Positions 23,935-37,535 of a stretch of DNA of 64,000 nucleotides are shown one piece after another (position 1 is the stretch's first letter; each line of letters opens with the position of its first letter). Origin of the DNA: Riptortus pedestris (taxonomy: Eukaryota; Arthropoda; Insecta; Hemiptera; Alydidae). The notes beneath the pieces are model-generated. The model searched no databases, was not told the origin of the DNA, and saw only the letters and a list, made by a program, of their open reading frames with translations. The stretch spans positions 109,919,501 to 109,983,500 of the forward strand of contig CM032231.1 of the NCBI GenBank assembly GCA_019009955.1. Reading direction: 5' to 3'. The position numbers and the translations under genes were made by a program.

Positions 23935-24450
23935 TTAGCAGATTTCCCTTAAGGAGAATCAGCTATTGTGGTCGTACTCATGACGCGATTTTCGACGTCA
24001 TCACCTAGGTAGGTGTTTGCGCTCTTGCGGTCGCAATTTTAGTTTGATCGTTACCAAACTCGATATTTAAACGTTTTATGTAAAAAGAAAGATGAAGTTC
24101 GTTAACGGCTTAAATCGGACCAGTGTGAGGGGGGGTGTTTAGAGGGGGGATTTTCGAAAATTCGAAATATCTCCGTTACCATACGTCGTATCAAAAAAAT
24201 GTATAGAACCAATCTTATTGTAAATTAAATTTACTATAAATATTGTTCTATACATTTATTCTCTATCTTGAATGTTAACCGAGATATTTGCATTTTTATT
24301 AAATTTGGGCCGATAACGGACGCCTGAGTTTTCAGCCAAAAGCTAGTTCGACCCTTTGCCGTAACTGTTCGGCTCGTATGGAGATTTCTCTATTGTATAA
24401 CTTCACGTGGGAAATCTGCTTTGTTTACGCAGCCTCTGCGTGACGGACTT
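23935..24450 (-). mobile_element. TCCGTC-family element, module D, microsatellite deleted
   Basis: The 3' block jumps from GACGCGATTTTCGACGTCAT to TGCGCTCTTGCGGTCGC, removing (TA)n. Confidence 0.82.
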
Positions 24451-24890
24451 ACAGTAATCCAAGATCAAAAGAATGGAGGGTCAACAGAACCTATTTGTTT
24501 GTATCTCGTATAATAAAGCACTATTGAAATCAATATTTCGTATTTAACCTTGTAATGAAATGGTTCATGATATAACAGCTTATTATTAATATGACACCAG
24601 TAGGAGTGGGGGTTTACTGAAAACGTAAAACTATAAAATCTAAATATTTCGGTTAATACTCATTATACGGATAATATGTATGGAACAATATTTACAGTAA
24701 ATTGAATTTTTCGATCCGACGTTTGGTAACAGAGATATTTCGAATTTTCTAAATTCCGCCCCTTTAAACCCCCCCTCCCCCAGGCCCAATTTCAGCCATT
24801 AACGAACTTGATCATTCTTTTTACATAAAACGACTAAATATCGAGTTTGGTAACGGTTAAACTATAATTGCGACCCCTAGAGCGGTAACA

Positions 24891-24956
<66 letters not shown>

Positions 24957-25082
24957 GTTTTGCAACGACCTCATTTTCGTTATCTCCTAGGTAGAATCGA
25001 TGAACATTTGAAGAAAAATTTCAAGAATCCCATCATGAGTACGACCTCAATAACTGAATTCCCTGAAGGGAAATTTGCTAAA
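24451..25082 (+). mobile_element. TCCGTC-family element, module C-like, 5' tip missing
   Basis: Contains GTAGGAGTGGGGGTTTACTG, core, (TA)n and a slightly decayed 3' hairpin. Head-to-head with the previous copy. Confidence 0.78.
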
Positions 25083-25544
25083 AGGTGCAGGTTCGGAAGG
25101 ACGCTTTTATTATAAGCACAAAAAAGAAGCCATACCCAAATTTTCTGCAAGATCAAGATTCCAGCACATTGGTGATGAGGGTGAGTTATTCAGGTCCATA
25201 CTAATGCTCTGTAGTTCCTCATTTATATTTATTGTTATTAAAAGTTTCGACGGTTTTAGGCCGCCATTTCCAGAGCTTACATAACTCATAAATTCATCCA
25301 AGCTTTGAATCCGTCTAATACATTTAGCGGTAAGTGTAAGGGGGAAACCACTGAGTTTATTATTCACCTGATAAATACCGAAATGTATTTGTACGCAGTT
25401 AAAAGGTTAATTATTCCAGATATCTTACCTCTAGACCCAAAAACGTTTTGAGAAAGATGAAAAAATAAATAAATATTTAATATATAAAATATACTGCTGA
25501 CCAATGTAAGCACCTTACTAAAATTAAACATGTACAATATTTAT
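25083..25544. other. unassigned DNA
   Basis: Two overlapping opposite-strand frames of 69 and 85 codons lie here; neither shows a known motif. Confidence 0.4.
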
Positions 25545-25866
25545 TTATTTATTATTTAGAGCTCCGCAACTGTGGCGACTTGGCTCTTCTTAAACATGGG
25601 GTGAAAACAAAACAAAAACAAAAAACAAGTAAACAAAATAACAAAACAAAGTAATAAGAAATAATATCAAACAAACACAAGAGACACGAACACAACAAAA
25701 TAACAAGAAACATGTAAACAAAATAACACAAAAGGAACAAGAAACACGAACACAACACAGAACTAAAAACAGGTGTTAAATAAATAAGTGAAAAGAAAAC
25801 TTGGTGACTTTGACAAAATTATTCATAAAAAAATTAATAATAAATTTCAATAAAAATTTAAACACA

Positions 25867-25938
<72 letters not shown>

Positions 25939-26440
25939 TCACAGACATTAAAAAATTTTAAAATATGGAATTAAATATTCTCAAACTGTCCAATTGTTTT
26001 TAAATATGTCAGAATCGTGGAAATATGTGGGCTACCCTCAGTCAGTAGTTCGTTCAAGTCGTGTGGAATGTTTAAGTATGTTCGTAACCTGCATTCTGTT
26101 AGTAGGTGTTTTATAGTTAGTCCAGTGTTGCAATGAGTACAAGTAGGCTTGTCTTTTCTGTTCATTATGTAAGAATGTGTCAGATATGTATGTCCAATAC
26201 GTAGTCTTGTGAGGACGACTTGGTCTCTTCTTGAATATACGTTCTGTTTCTTTGTCCATCCAGTAACATTGCGTTTTATTTCCAATAGTTTGTTGTCAGT
26301 ACGTAACCAGTGTTTTTGCCAGTCTTGGAGTATTTTTGTTTGTACAATCTTGTTGAGGTCTGCTGGTGTTAGTGTAGTTAAAATAATAAATACTGCTTTA
26401 TATTTTGAGGTCACTTTCGCTCCTAAGTAAAATATAGTTT
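25545..26440 (-). pseudogene. LINE (Jockey/I-like) 3' end: ORF2 tail and 3' UTR
   Basis: The minus-strand frame 26414-25971 encodes about 147 residues: WTKKQNVYSRRDQVVLTRLR, IGHTYLTHSYIMNRKD, then a Cys-rich knuckle PTCTHCNTGLTIKHLLTECR and a Leu-rich end. This layout (R.DQVVL.RLRIGHT, then C..C....H.L..C) is the C-terminal tail after the RNase H region in Jockey/I-group LINEs. The 3' UTR includes the (CA)n tract and a T/G-rich stretch, and it ends AGTCGCCACAGTTGCGGAGC plus a TAAATAA-type tail at about 25545. It is 5'-truncated. Confidence 0.8.
25868..25934. repeat. (CA)n microsatellite
   Basis: About 33 uninterrupted CA units, lying within the 3' UTR of the adjacent LINE fragment. Confidence 0.97.
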
Positions 26441-26689
26441 GTATCCTTAATTTCCGAAAAGAACCTCAAGGAAAATAGTGTCCTAACCCAGAATGGGGTC
26501 AGGCATTAAGGTAGGTCGTACATCTGATCAATAGGGCGGCTTGTTACCTACTTGTACCCGTTCTTTTCATCAAATGATGGCTATTTCCAATGTATAGTCA
26601 TTTTAAATTATCAGTAACTTGAAATGTGTTTTGTGAGGTATATGTGTAGTATAAATAAGTTTATCTGCAGGTTTATATGTCAAAAAAAA
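26441..26689. other. unassigned DNA
   Basis: Nothing recognised upstream of the LINE fragment. Confidence 0.4.
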
Positions 26690-27250
26690 GTCCGTCTGCG
26701 TAAACTAAGCAGATTTCCCACGTGAAGTTTTACAATAGAGAAATCAGCCTAATAACAACAGTAGTAGGAAGGTATCTCTAGACCTATTCACGAGGGACAA
26801 ATAGTTACAGAAACGGCCGCACTAGCTCTCGGCGGATAGTGCCGAACATAGCCGACTCCTGCCGAACACACACACAATACAAATGCAAATATCTCGGTTA
26901 ATATTCAAGATACAGAATAAATTTATAGAACAATATTTATAGTAAATTTAATGTGCAATAAAATTGATTCTATACAATTTTTCGATCTGACGCATAATAA
27001 CAGAGATATTTCGAATTTTCAAAAATCCCCCCTCTAAACCTAAAATCTAAATATTGAGTTTGATAACGATTATACAATAATTGCGACCGCTAGAGCGGTA
27101 ACAGATATATATATATATATATAATTTTGAACGGACCTCATTTTCGTCATCTCCTGGGTAGGATCGATGGACATTTGAGGAAATTTTTCAAAGCTCGCGT
27201 CATGAGTACGACCTCAATAGCTGATTTCCCTGAAGGGAAATCTGCTAAAA
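26690..27250 (+). mobile_element. TCCGTC-family element, module A, short core
   Basis: The 5' hairpin is lost (GTCCGTCTGCG). The core lacks the CCCTCCCACTGGTCC section, as in the 21355 copy; (TA)n about 9 units. Confidence 0.83.
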
Positions 27251-27800
27251 CAATGAGTAGGTTGGGGGGGGGCGGATTGTAGGCTGAAAACAAGAAAGCA
27301 AGAATAACTTGCTTAATACTTGAGTTACGAAAAAATAAACGTAGAACAACAATTGTAGAGCATCAAAAGTTTAACAATATTGGTTCTATAACATTTTAAG
27401 ATCCCATTTCATCAAATAGCTGAAATATTTTGAATTTTCGACTTCCTTCACTCTATACTCCAACTGTTCCATGTCCGATTCCTGTCAAGAACAAATATGA
27501 TCTTTAGTGTTTATTGGAACGGTTAAATGTTCGAATATAGTATAGGTTATATAAACATTTTCGAACGTGAAATCTTAATTGATGACGTCATCAAACAACG
27601 AGTTTGCATGTATATTGCATAATATAGGTCTCTTGAAAACAATATTTGGTATATAAGATTAGAATAATGTGGTTCAAGATATAACAGCATATTGTTAATA
27701 TGACATGAGTAGGAGTAGGGGTTTACTGAAGGCTGAAAACTAAAATATGGAAACTCTCGGTAAATATTGAATATAGGAAATATATTGAAAACGTGAACCT
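27251..27800 (+). mobile_element. old TCCGTC-family relic, module C-like
   Basis: Decayed core and GTAGGAGTAGGGGTTTACTG box; no termini. Confidence 0.5.
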
Positions 27801-28480
27801 AACAGTCAGTTTTCTGCTATAACCCGGCTGACTGCACAAGACATGAAGTGTGTAATTAAAACACAAGTACTCAATGACTGGACAACCGACAGGCTACAAA
27901 CTGACAACAAACTCAGAGAAATACTAGAGAACCCAAACAATGAAAAATCTCTGGAAAATTTTACCAGACGAGATCAAGTGGTGTTGACTAGGCTTAGAAT
28001 CGGACATTCACTGCTTACACATTCATAGCTCATAAACCGTAACGACTACGTGAACATCTGAACTTACCGACTTGTACGAACTATTAACAGAAGGTAGCCC
28101 CGATATAAATACACTCTTAAACCACTTGATGACAACTGGCATTTACAACAAACTTTAAACCTCACCTACTCCACTCATTTCTCTACGTTTTAATCTCAGA
28201 TTATGTTACTAATTCGTATTTGTGCTTTTTGTGAACAAGACTGTATAAAACATTTTTAAAATTGTGCCTCAGACTTCCATCATCCTCAAGACAGGATTTA
28301 TTGCGGAATTATAGTTTTACGTGGTTTTATTCTAACGCTTCCTTAGTTCTATATATAGCTATATTTTATACTATGTTTTAATAATTTTGAAAACATTTTT
28401 CTTTATTTTAACATTTTAATTCAAGGAATTAAGAATAAGTGATACTGAGCGACATCACCTAGTTGAGGAGCCCACCAAAG
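27800..28480 (+). pseudogene. LINE 3' end, same family, knuckle deleted
   Basis: The frame from 27843 reads VIKTQVLNDWTTDRLQTDNK, later FTRRDQVVLTRLRIGHSLLT and HS-stop-LINRND. After a deletion that removes the Cys knuckle it continues (shifted) LYELLTEGSPDINTLLNHLM, matching DLNELLTEGSPHISTILTYL in the 25971-26414 fragment. The 3' UTR ends GACATCACCTAGTTGAGGAG near 28473, directly before a TCCGTC-family copy. Confidence 0.75.
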
Positions 28481-28490
28481 AAATAAAAAA

Positions 28491-29081
28491 GTCCGTCACG
28501 CAGGGGCTGCGTAAACTAAGCAGATTTCCCACGTGAAGTTTTACAATAGAGAAATTTCACGAGAGTCGAGCAGTTAAGGAAACGGCCGAACTAGCTTTTA
28601 GCGGGAAAGTCACCCGTCCGTTAGCCACCCAGATTTCATAAAAATGCAAATATCTTGGTTAATATTCAAGATAGAGAATAAATGTATATAACTATATCTA
28701 TAGTAAATGTAATTTGCAATAAGATTGATTCTGTACAATTTTTCGATCCGACGTATAGTAACGGAGATATTTTGAATTTTTGAAAATCCTCCCCTCTAAA
28801 CCCCCCCTCCCACTAGTCCGATTTCAGCCATTAACGAACTTGGTCTTTCTTTTTACATAAAATGACTAATTATCGAGTTTGGTAACGATCAAACAAAAAT
28901 TGCGACCACTAGAGCGGTAACAGACAAATATATATATATATATATATATATACAGTTTTGAACGGACCTCATTTTCGTCATCTACTAGGTAGGATCAATG
29001 GACATTTGAAGAAAAATTTCGAAAATTCCGTCATGAGAACAACCTCAATAGCTGATTTCCCTAAAGGGAAATCTGCTAAAA
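28491..29081 (+). mobile_element. TCCGTC-family element, module D, complete
   Basis: Module D begins GAGAAATTTCACGAGAGTCG; (TA)n about 14 units. Confidence 0.87.
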
Positions 29082-29082
29082 A

Positions 29083-29192
29083 ATAAACGAACTTGATCTT
29101 CAGTTTTTCATAATACCTTTTAATATCGTAACGTTAAATTTTGACTGCTAGACCGTTAACAGACAAACCTTTTAAGGGAAATCTGCTAAAAA
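29083..29192 (+). mobile_element. TCCGTC-family mini-fragment
   Basis: Late core (ACGAACTTGATCTT...GTTAACAGACAA) joined directly to AAGGGAAATCTGCTAAAA. Confidence 0.75.
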
Positions 29193-30040
29193 TACAGAAC
29201 GGTTTCTGTGTGTGGAAGTATATTAATAACATTTATGAAGCTTATAAGCTGCCTTCTCGATTTAAGTTGATGGGATAACTACAGGAAAAACGTCTATTTG
29301 AAAAAAGAAAAGGAGTGTATCGAGCCCTGAACATGGTTTAAAAAAAGAAAAAGGCCCGAACACAGAGTCTTTAATTAGAACTGAATATTTTACTGGCTGA
29401 TTAACATAATAAATAAATACAATACCCAGAATCGGGTTTCTGTAAAGTGAATTATATATAATTCTTACCATCTTTCTTTCAAAGTCGCTTAACTTAGAAA
29501 AAGTGTTCACCGCCCCTGTGACTTCATTTCAGCCGATAGAAACACGAAAAAGAAAGAAGTACGGCCTTTAGTGGAAAGAAATAATTGTGTCAAATTGAAT
29601 AAGTTCGGTAAGTGGTTTATTCCTAAGTTTTAAAAAAGTTTTATTAGGTTTTGAATTCAAATCCTCAAACCTTCTTATTCTGAAAGGGGTGAAAATAAGA
29701 AGAGGATAAAAAAAAAGTGGAGAAGACGAAGAAGAAATTCGTAGGGAGGAATAAGCTTACGAACTTTTATTTATTCAAGGGAATAAAACATTGGCTGTCC
29801 CCGCTGTTGATGGCTCGTCATTACACTGCCTTCCTGTGACCTCATTTAGAAAGTAATGACTCTCTCTTCATTTACCAGATCACTATCGCACATTTTAAAG
29901 TCCAATAGGGGCCTATTTGTCTTTCTTAAATATTGGGGTTAAAAAAAAAATAAGCTGCCAATTATTTTCGACTCCATCACCCCAACAACGATTACATCTA
30001 CAGAGCTCTGTCAACCACTCAAAAAAGATATTGATAAAAA
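29193..30040. other. unassigned DNA
   Basis: No convincing gene. A minus-strand frame (29262-29510, 82 codons) has no recognisable motif. Confidence 0.5.
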
Positions 30041-30288
30041 GGTCCGTCACGCAGGGGCTGCGTAAACTAAGCAGATTTCCCACGTGAAGTTTTACATTAG
30101 AGAAATCTGCATACTGGTAACACTTAACACCACCGCGTGTAAATACAAAAGGCATGAGAAGTCTTTCAGTAAATATTAATACGCTCCCAACGGAAACGGC
30201 TTCTGAATTGTAAATAAATGGGTCTGCCAACCATTCCGAGCTGAACAGATAGATAGAAATATTCTTCACCGGATAGAAAAAAAATTAT

Positions 30289-30344
<56 letters not shown>

Positions 30345-30707
30345 TAGCTCAGATACCCGGCTTAGCTCGGGAATTCATTTGAGGCTGAATGGTGATGATA
30401 TATTTTTGGCAAGGCTTGACTTTGGCATTTGTTAATAATAAAATTATTTTTTTATGTAAGACTTCACTGTCCTGTTCGTCTTAGAGACTATTAATATAGC
30501 CTAAAGTCTAAGTTGGGCTAGTAGTAATATACATACCAAGTTTCATAAAATTCGGTTCAGCCGTTTATACGTGAAAAGGTAACAAAGAAACAAACAAACA
30601 AACAGACACCAAAAAAACAAAATGCAGTTATGGTGTCTATGACATGTGAAACGAAAAGTTATCGTGAAATTTCGCGAAAAAAATCAATGTACAGACAGAG
30701 GACACAA

Positions 30708-30767
<60 letters not shown>

Positions 30768-31480
30768 GAATATTATATATTAACGTTATTGCAAACTATT
30801 TACTATAAATAGTACTGCAATTTATAATGAATCAGAATAACTTATATTTTAATAACTCCAATTTGAGTGGTCAGAGAACTAAAGTAGGGGGGGGGGGCTA
30901 CAGAACGTATTTGCATATATCTCACAAAGTAAAAGCTTACTCGAGTTTCTAATCCAATTTCACAAGAGCCGAACAGTTACGGAAACAGCTAGTTTTCGGC
31001 TGTTTCCGTCGATGAAAACCGACAATAGCCGATCTCATATAGTCCGTTATTCCCGCACACTTAATAAAAATGCAAATATCTCGGTTAATATTCAAGATAG
31101 AGAATAAATGTATATAACAATTTTTATAGCAACTTTAATTTGCAATAAGATTGATTCTATAGAAGGTTTCGATTCAACGAACAGTAACGGAGAAATTTCG
31201 AAAATTCTTTCCTCTAAATCCCCCCCTCCTCCCACTGGCCCAATTTCAGCCATTAACGAACTTGATCTTTATATTTACATAAAACATTTAAATATCGAGT
31301 TTGGTAACGATAAAAATTGCGACTGCTAGAGTGTTAGCAGACATATATATATAATTTTGAACAGACCTCATTTTTGTCATGTCCTCGGTAAGATCGATGG
31401 ACATTTGAAGAAAATTTTCGAAAATCGCGTCATGAATACGACCTCAATAGTTCATTACTCCTAAGTGAAATCTGCTAAAA
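30041..31480 (+). mobile_element. TCCGTC-family element, module B, with CTAGCTC insertion
   Basis: 5' part 30041-30300, (TA)n, insertion 30344-30712, (TA)n, then module-B interior and core 30773-31480 ending TGCTAAAA. The rejoined order suggests rearrangement, since module-B sequence follows a microsatellite. Confidence 0.65.
30344..30712 (+). mobile_element. CTAGCTC-type element, short
   Basis: Has the 5' end, the GGTTCAGCCGTTTATACG box, a short CAAA tract and the 3' segment (ACAGACAGAGGACACAAAT), but no 300-bp units. It is again bounded by (TA)n on both sides within a TCCGTC copy. Confidence 0.8.
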
Positions 31481-31494
31481 CAATTAAAACCTCC

Positions 31495-31990
31495 ATCTGT
31501 CCATGGAATTATTCAACAAGAAACAAAAGAAGAGATGAATTCGTATTAGGAAGACTCTGAATAGGACACACAAGATCTATATGCATGGTTATCTTATGAC
31601 AAGGATCAACCCTCCATGTGTGGGAAGTGTAACAGACTTGACTATCTACCACATATTAATGGAATGCCATAGAATACAAATATTTGAAACTAATGCAATA
31701 TTTCCAATAATATAGCAGTAGTCCTTGAAAATGACCCAAAAGAACTAGATAAATTGCCTAGTTTGGTGAAAATTACAAGTTTGTACAAAGACATTTAAAT
31801 TAAAAGTTTTTAGTATCCTTGTTTATATTGTTGAAATGAGGATATGGATGGGGATATAATTACAATGCAGATTCACAGGAATTGCAATATTGGCAATTTA
31901 CATAATCACAGTTTACTCTGAAAATGCAGGTACTTAACCAAAACGAAAGTTATAGATACTACAGGGCGATGACAACCTAGTAGCTTTTCG
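31495..31990 (+). pseudogene. LINE 3' end, degenerate relative
   Basis: Conceptual translation in shifting frames gives RNKRRDEFVLGRL-stop-IGHTR, HGYLMTRINPPC, LTIYHILMECHRIQIF. This is the same RRD.VL.RL.IGHT plus Cys/His arrangement as the two LINE fragments upstream, with stops and a frameshift. The 3' UTR ends with GGGCGATGACAACCTAGTAG, comparable to the other two tails. Confidence 0.6.
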
Positions 31991-34900
31991 CGCTAAAACC
32001 TTTAGAAACAAACAAACAATGATTTTAGAAGGGGAGGGGATAGTTGATGTGAGTCTCCTAATCTACTTTGTAATATTTTATTTTAATTGTGATCTATTTA
32101 ACTTTAATCAACTAGTCTATGGCGGAAGGTCAATAAAAAACGAAAACTTCAAATGATTATTTAAATAATTTTTATTTCTCAACTAGTTTAGCTATTTTTA
32201 TCTATTTTTTTTATATAATTTTAAAGGGAGCTAATTAATTAATTTCTAATGATACACATGTATAAAAGTCGTTCAAAGAAAATCTTTCGGCAAATATAAG
32301 CAGGTATGTAACATGCATAAACCATTGGATAAACTGGCTGGGCTAAAAAAAATTAATAGAAATAAAGCAATCATTTGTTTAAGAGATATAATCACTTCCA
32401 ATGGTTACAAAAAAAAAGTTAACAATATATGCAATTCAACAATCTCTCATTGTATAATTGAAAATTTTTGTTTTTGCGAATAATAAAAACCTTGGTTAAT
32501 AAATAAAGTAGGTTTATTTATTTACATTATTATTTAAATTGTACTCCAATATATTTAAAGGTTACACATGTCTAAACTTTGAATTGAAAAATTATGAACT
32601 GGTCATTGAATTCTTACCCAAGTAAAAGAATTTTCGAAAATACTATTTTTTCTCTCTGGCAGATATTTCCAGTTTACAGATAATGACCAGGTTCCTAACA
32701 TAATATTTAAGAAGGTGACAAGAGAAACAAACTGATTTATTTTTCTGGAGATATAGCTTTCATTATATACTTCTTTTGCTACTGCACATCGGAGTAGCTT
32801 TTGACCCTCTCACTTATCAGCCTACATAATGAATTGTACTCCTCAGAAACCTCTACTTGCTTCGAGGTTGGTTTCCTTGTGGAGCAGAAACTATGCGCTA
32901 TATTGCTGTCCCGTAATTTTCTATTTGTTATACATTGCTAGAAAATTCAACGTCACATCAAAATATTTTCTAATTTATTCTTTTCTTACAAGGAACTCAC
33001 TTATGTATCTGCAGCAGTTACCCCCATGTCCATGAGTTTATGAAGGGCCATCCAACTTTTCGTTCCATTAAATAAGATCAGTTTGGAATAACCTTAATTG
33101 TAGCATACTATTTTATCTGTTTAGAATGGAATACTAAGCTTTTAAATACCCTTGGTTAATTGGCCCACCACTTCTAAAATTTATGTCTAGGTACTCATTG
33201 TTGTCTACTTTTGCCTATCTCTATAAATACCATTTGGCTGCTTATGCTTGTGTGATGACTATCAAAAGGATTTTTTTTAAGTGCTTGTGACAGTTCGGGA
33301 ATTAAATTTCGGTTCCTAAACACAAGCATATTTTCTATGAGAGGTTATCCCATATTGTAACTTTGGAATTAAAAATAATACAAATTTTGAAGATTTTCCT
33401 TTATTTTAGCAGACTTCCCTGGTGCAAAAAATTCCCTGGGTGGTGATTTTCAGAACATTTCTTCAATTGTTCACCAATCCACCAGATAATACTTTTCGCA
33501 TATTTTGGAAAAATCCAAGTAGATTGTGGGCTGCTTTGGTACTACCACTGATTTGAGAATGGACACTCTGAAAATGCATGAAGGTGAAATAAAATATTAT
33601 AAGTTAGTATTGCCTATATTTCTATAGCACTTTTGCCTTCAGATTGCTTTTCATTATTTTTTTTATTTATTTATTATATAAGAACTTAAATTTTTCATAA
33701 TTCAAAACTTTTGAATTCTATTTGTTTTACATGACAATGTAGCATATCACTCCCTCAGTCCTCAACGTTGTATGTTTTTAATTGTATACAATTAGAATAT
33801 ATCTTTATACTGAAAGTACTACTGTTTCTTCATTATATTAATTGAAATGATGCTACACAACCGAAAATATCGTTTTTTAAATGCATTTTAGCTTTTTTAT
33901 TGTCATATTCACTGGTTGGGTTATATTGAATCTTAGCCTTTCTTCTTTGTATGAAAATGACCTCTCAAGGATTCAGGAACACTTGCTTTCTGATAAGCCT
34001 ACATTCATGTTTTAAACATTAATTTTTCGAGTATTTCTGCCTGGATTATAATAGTGGAGGTAATAAAAATAAATAAATAAACTATTTCTTTTTATTATAA
34101 ATTAACACACACTTAATGGTCCTATGACTAATCAGGGGAAATAAACAATTAAAATATATAAAAATTGGATAATACGAGACAAATTAAAAATATATATATA
34201 CTCAAATAACATAAAATCCATATAATGTACAGGTAAATAAGAAGATACTATTAAAAGATAAATTACTCATAATTCAATCATTATTCTGAGAGTTATTGGG
34301 ATCTTCGATTTATTAGTCACAATAGAAATGGATTTGAGATCAAATGTTACATCAGAAGTAATGCGTTTTCTGAATATAGAAATAATCATTTATTATGCCT
34401 AGATTTCTGTTGGCATGTCTCTGTCATATTCAGAAAATTAGCCCGATCCTAACTTTGTAATAATAGCACTGCTCTGTACCTATTGGTATGGGAATATTGT
34501 TGGTAAAATCTTAACTGAATATTATTTCCTTAACATTATTCTTAACTTCCTGATTGTATGACATAAGTAAATCTTTTTGTTACCTAAGTTAATAGACTTG
34601 TTACCGTAGTCAGTGGTTATACTGGGTTTGGGAACTACATCTAAAAAAAATGTAATAATAATAAATTTTTGTTCAAAAATCAGAAAATCTTCTAAAACAC
34701 AGTATTTCTGATATATTGTGTCATTATAATTGGTTACCGTTATTGTATTTAAGGGAATCATTATGTATAATAAATGTATGATATATTTTCTAATAGCCAC
34801 CTAATACCTCATTTCATTTTTTTTCTTACTGAAGTGTTCGAGAATATTATATTTTAGTAAGACACATTAATAATCAATAATTTCTTTAGAAGAAGATAAT

Positions 34901-35837
34901 TATGTGAACAGTGATTAGTTTTCCTGCTGATACAGGAATTACATTCATAGTTAAAAATAATAGGATTAAGTCGTATTGTCAGGATGTGAGGATTAACTCT
35001 ATTATTAGAATAATATATTAGAAATTTCAAATGAAGTAAAATTTGTATAAATAGTGATACAGTAATGTGACTATTCGAAACTATATTAATAAGTAAACAA
35101 ATCTGTATTACACATAGGGGAGACAAAATTGTATGGGCTGATGAGAAATTCATAACCTATACAAATTATAGTCAGATTTAGTTTGCATTAATTTTCAGTC
35201 CGATCATTAAAGCAGTTTATAAATAAATTAATATAAAAAGAAATACTATACTTTCTCTTATCCATGGTGGATTTCTTTATCACTCATATAAATCATGTTC
35301 CTGTTTCAGCACAAGAGGCCTCTTCATGTGTTTAATCTTTTAATTTTTTGTCTGTAAGGAAGTTCCATGTAAGGAAAAACAAAATAGGTAATTATATAAT
35401 TATGAAACACATTTGGCTGAACGACAATTCGTACATTGGTAACATATTTACTGCTAACGTTTTGTTAGGACATATGTGGGTTTCAACATCCCGTTCTTAT
35501 AAAGCTTTCAAATTGAATTATTGATAATGAAATGCATTTATTTTTTACAGGATGTGTAATGGATTTTGTGATGAAGTCGTAATAAGAAAGTGATAATGGA
35601 ATGGATTAATAATGTTTTTGTTGGAATCAAATAAGGACTCACGGTAAACAAAGTTGCCAGCAACACTCACATCATTCCACATGTTTCCTAGTAAATTTAT
35701 GATCTCCAGACTTATTTAAAAACAGTAATTTGATGCATAATATAAATTATAATTTCAGAAGTAATATTCCCCTTTCGTCATATTTTATCAGGCAGGTCAA
35801 AAAATAATAAAGATTTTACATCAATCAACTAATAAAA
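31991..35837. other. quiet AT-rich block, no gene recognised
   Basis: The longest stretch without an intact repeat. A decayed TCCGTC-family 3' end lies near 33405-33500. Frames at 32829-33035, 34522-34800 and 34854-35153 are Leu/Ile/Asn-rich with no known motif. Could hold intronic or intergenic DNA. Confidence 0.5.
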
Positions 35838-36018
35838 TTATTATTATTTATTAACGTCCACTTTTTGCAACTAAGGCTAATTGGGACGGCTTATCTACAG
35901 GTTACCACCCTTTTCTAGCCAGGGTGGGATTTTAGGATGTTATTTAATGAATTTCGTCACTAAATAATTTCATATGCCCAGACGAGAATCGAACTCGCCA
36001 ACTCTAGGTTTACCAACT
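35838..36018 (-). mobile_element. SINE copy, 5'-truncated
   Basis: On the minus strand the B box reads GCGAGTTCGATTCTCG, then the SINE body and TTAATAAATAATAATAAT tail; the A-box end is missing. Confidence 0.85.
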
Positions 36019-36235
36019 AATAAAATGTGTTGAAGAAACATCTTAATTCATATTTGACTCATTAAATAAGGCATGGACAACTGTCTTTAATAAATAATTG
36101 ATTATTTAATTAATATTGTTATACATAATTTGTGAACTTGGTGAAGAAAGTGAATTTTACTTTCTTAATACGGTAATATACAAAGAATGTGATACAAAAC
36201 CACAAGCACCAGGTGGGCCTTAAAAGAAATTTAAA

Positions 36236-36605
36236 AATGTGTCATGCAGGGACTGCATTAACTTGATTTTTCACGTGCGCCACATTTTCGCATTTATCTC
36301 AAAAAGTGAAACATTATTTAGTATTTAAGCTTTGAATAATGTGCTTCATGATACAACAGCTTATTGTTAATATGACATAAGTAGTAGGGGGGGGGGTTAC
36401 TGAAGGCCAAAAACTAAACAATGCAAATATTTCGGTTAATAGTCAAGATAGTGAAAAACAGCAAATCAAAAAAAAAAAAAATTGTGGATCATTTAATTTG
36501 CAATATGATTTGTTCTGTACACTTTTTCGATCGACGTACGAGTATAATAAACGGTAAAATTTCTAAATTCTCTTCTCTAAATCCCCTCCCCCCTTCCTTC
36601 CGTAT
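36236..36605 (+). mobile_element. TCCGTC-family element, module C, decayed
   Basis: GTCATGCAGGGACTGCATTA start; module C and core to CCTCCCCCCTTCC, then broken. Confidence 0.65.
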
Positions 36606-36609
36606 AACT

Positions 36610-36710
36610 AAGCTCAAGTATATTGTCTGTCCTACCTGTAGCAGTCACACTGACGTCTTAGAGAATGCGGACGACAGCCGAACAGCATAGGACGATGGAG
36701 AGGCACAAAA
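36610..36710 (+). repeat. 101-bp segment, inverted copy at 42446-42546
   Basis: Starts AAGCTCAAGTATATTGTCTG and ends GGCACAAAAG, touching the 5' end of a TCCGTC copy. The copy at 42446-42546 is the reverse complement with about two differences. Confidence 0.9.
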
Positions 36711-37535
36711 GTCCGTCACGCAGGGGCTGCGTAAACTAAGCAGATTTCCCATGTGAAGTTTAATAATAGAGAAATCTGCATACTGGTAACACAATACCAC
36801 CGTGATTAAATACAAACGGTAATGAGAAATCATTCAGTTAATTAAAATAAATTCCCAACTGAAACGGCTTCTGAATTGTAAGAATAATTTATATTTTAAT
36901 AACTCTAATTTTAGTAGTCCAAAAACTAAAGAAGGGGAGGGGGCGGATGAACAGAACGTATTTACATAAATTTCACAAAGTAACGAAGGTAAGGTAAGGT
37001 TAGAAACGACAGGTAAGGTTAGAAGACCCTTCCACCTGAGCCGAGTACTGACGGAAATGGCCGACCTAATCCGAACTATACCCGACCAAAGACTTCACAA
37101 AAATGCAAATATCTCGGGTAATATTCAAGATAGAGAATAAATGTATAGACCAATATTTATAGTAAATTTAATTTGCAATAAGATTGATTCTGTACTATTT
37201 TTCGATCCGACGTACAGTAACGGAGATATTTCGAATTTTACTAAAATCCTCCCCTCTAAACCCCCCCCCCTCCCACTGGTCCGATTTCAGCCGTTAAAGA
37301 ACTTGGTCTTTCTTTTTACATAAAACGACTAAATATCGAGTTTGGTAACGATCAAACAAAAATTGCGACCGCTAGAGCGGTAACAGACAAATATATATAT
37401 ATATACAGTTTTGAACGGACTTCATTTTCGTCATCTACTAGGTAGGATGGATGGACATTTGAAGAAAAATTTCGAAAATTCCGTCAGGAGTACGACCTCA
37501 ATATCAATAGCTGATTTCCCTTAGGAGGAATCTGT
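36711..37535 (+). mobile_element. TCCGTC-family element, module B
   Basis: Complete except for a damaged 3' hairpin (TTCCCTTAGGAGGAATCTG). Confidence 0.82.

Noticed and set aside
17587..24450. CRISPR-like regularly repeated units
   Set aside because: The repeats are 600-900-bp dispersed elements with variable length and orientation, not short repeats with uniform spacers.
25552..25758. Cys/Phe/Leu-rich minus-strand frame
   Set aside because: Lies in the low-complexity 3' UTR of the adjacent LINE fragment; repeated ACAAAA-type bases produce it.
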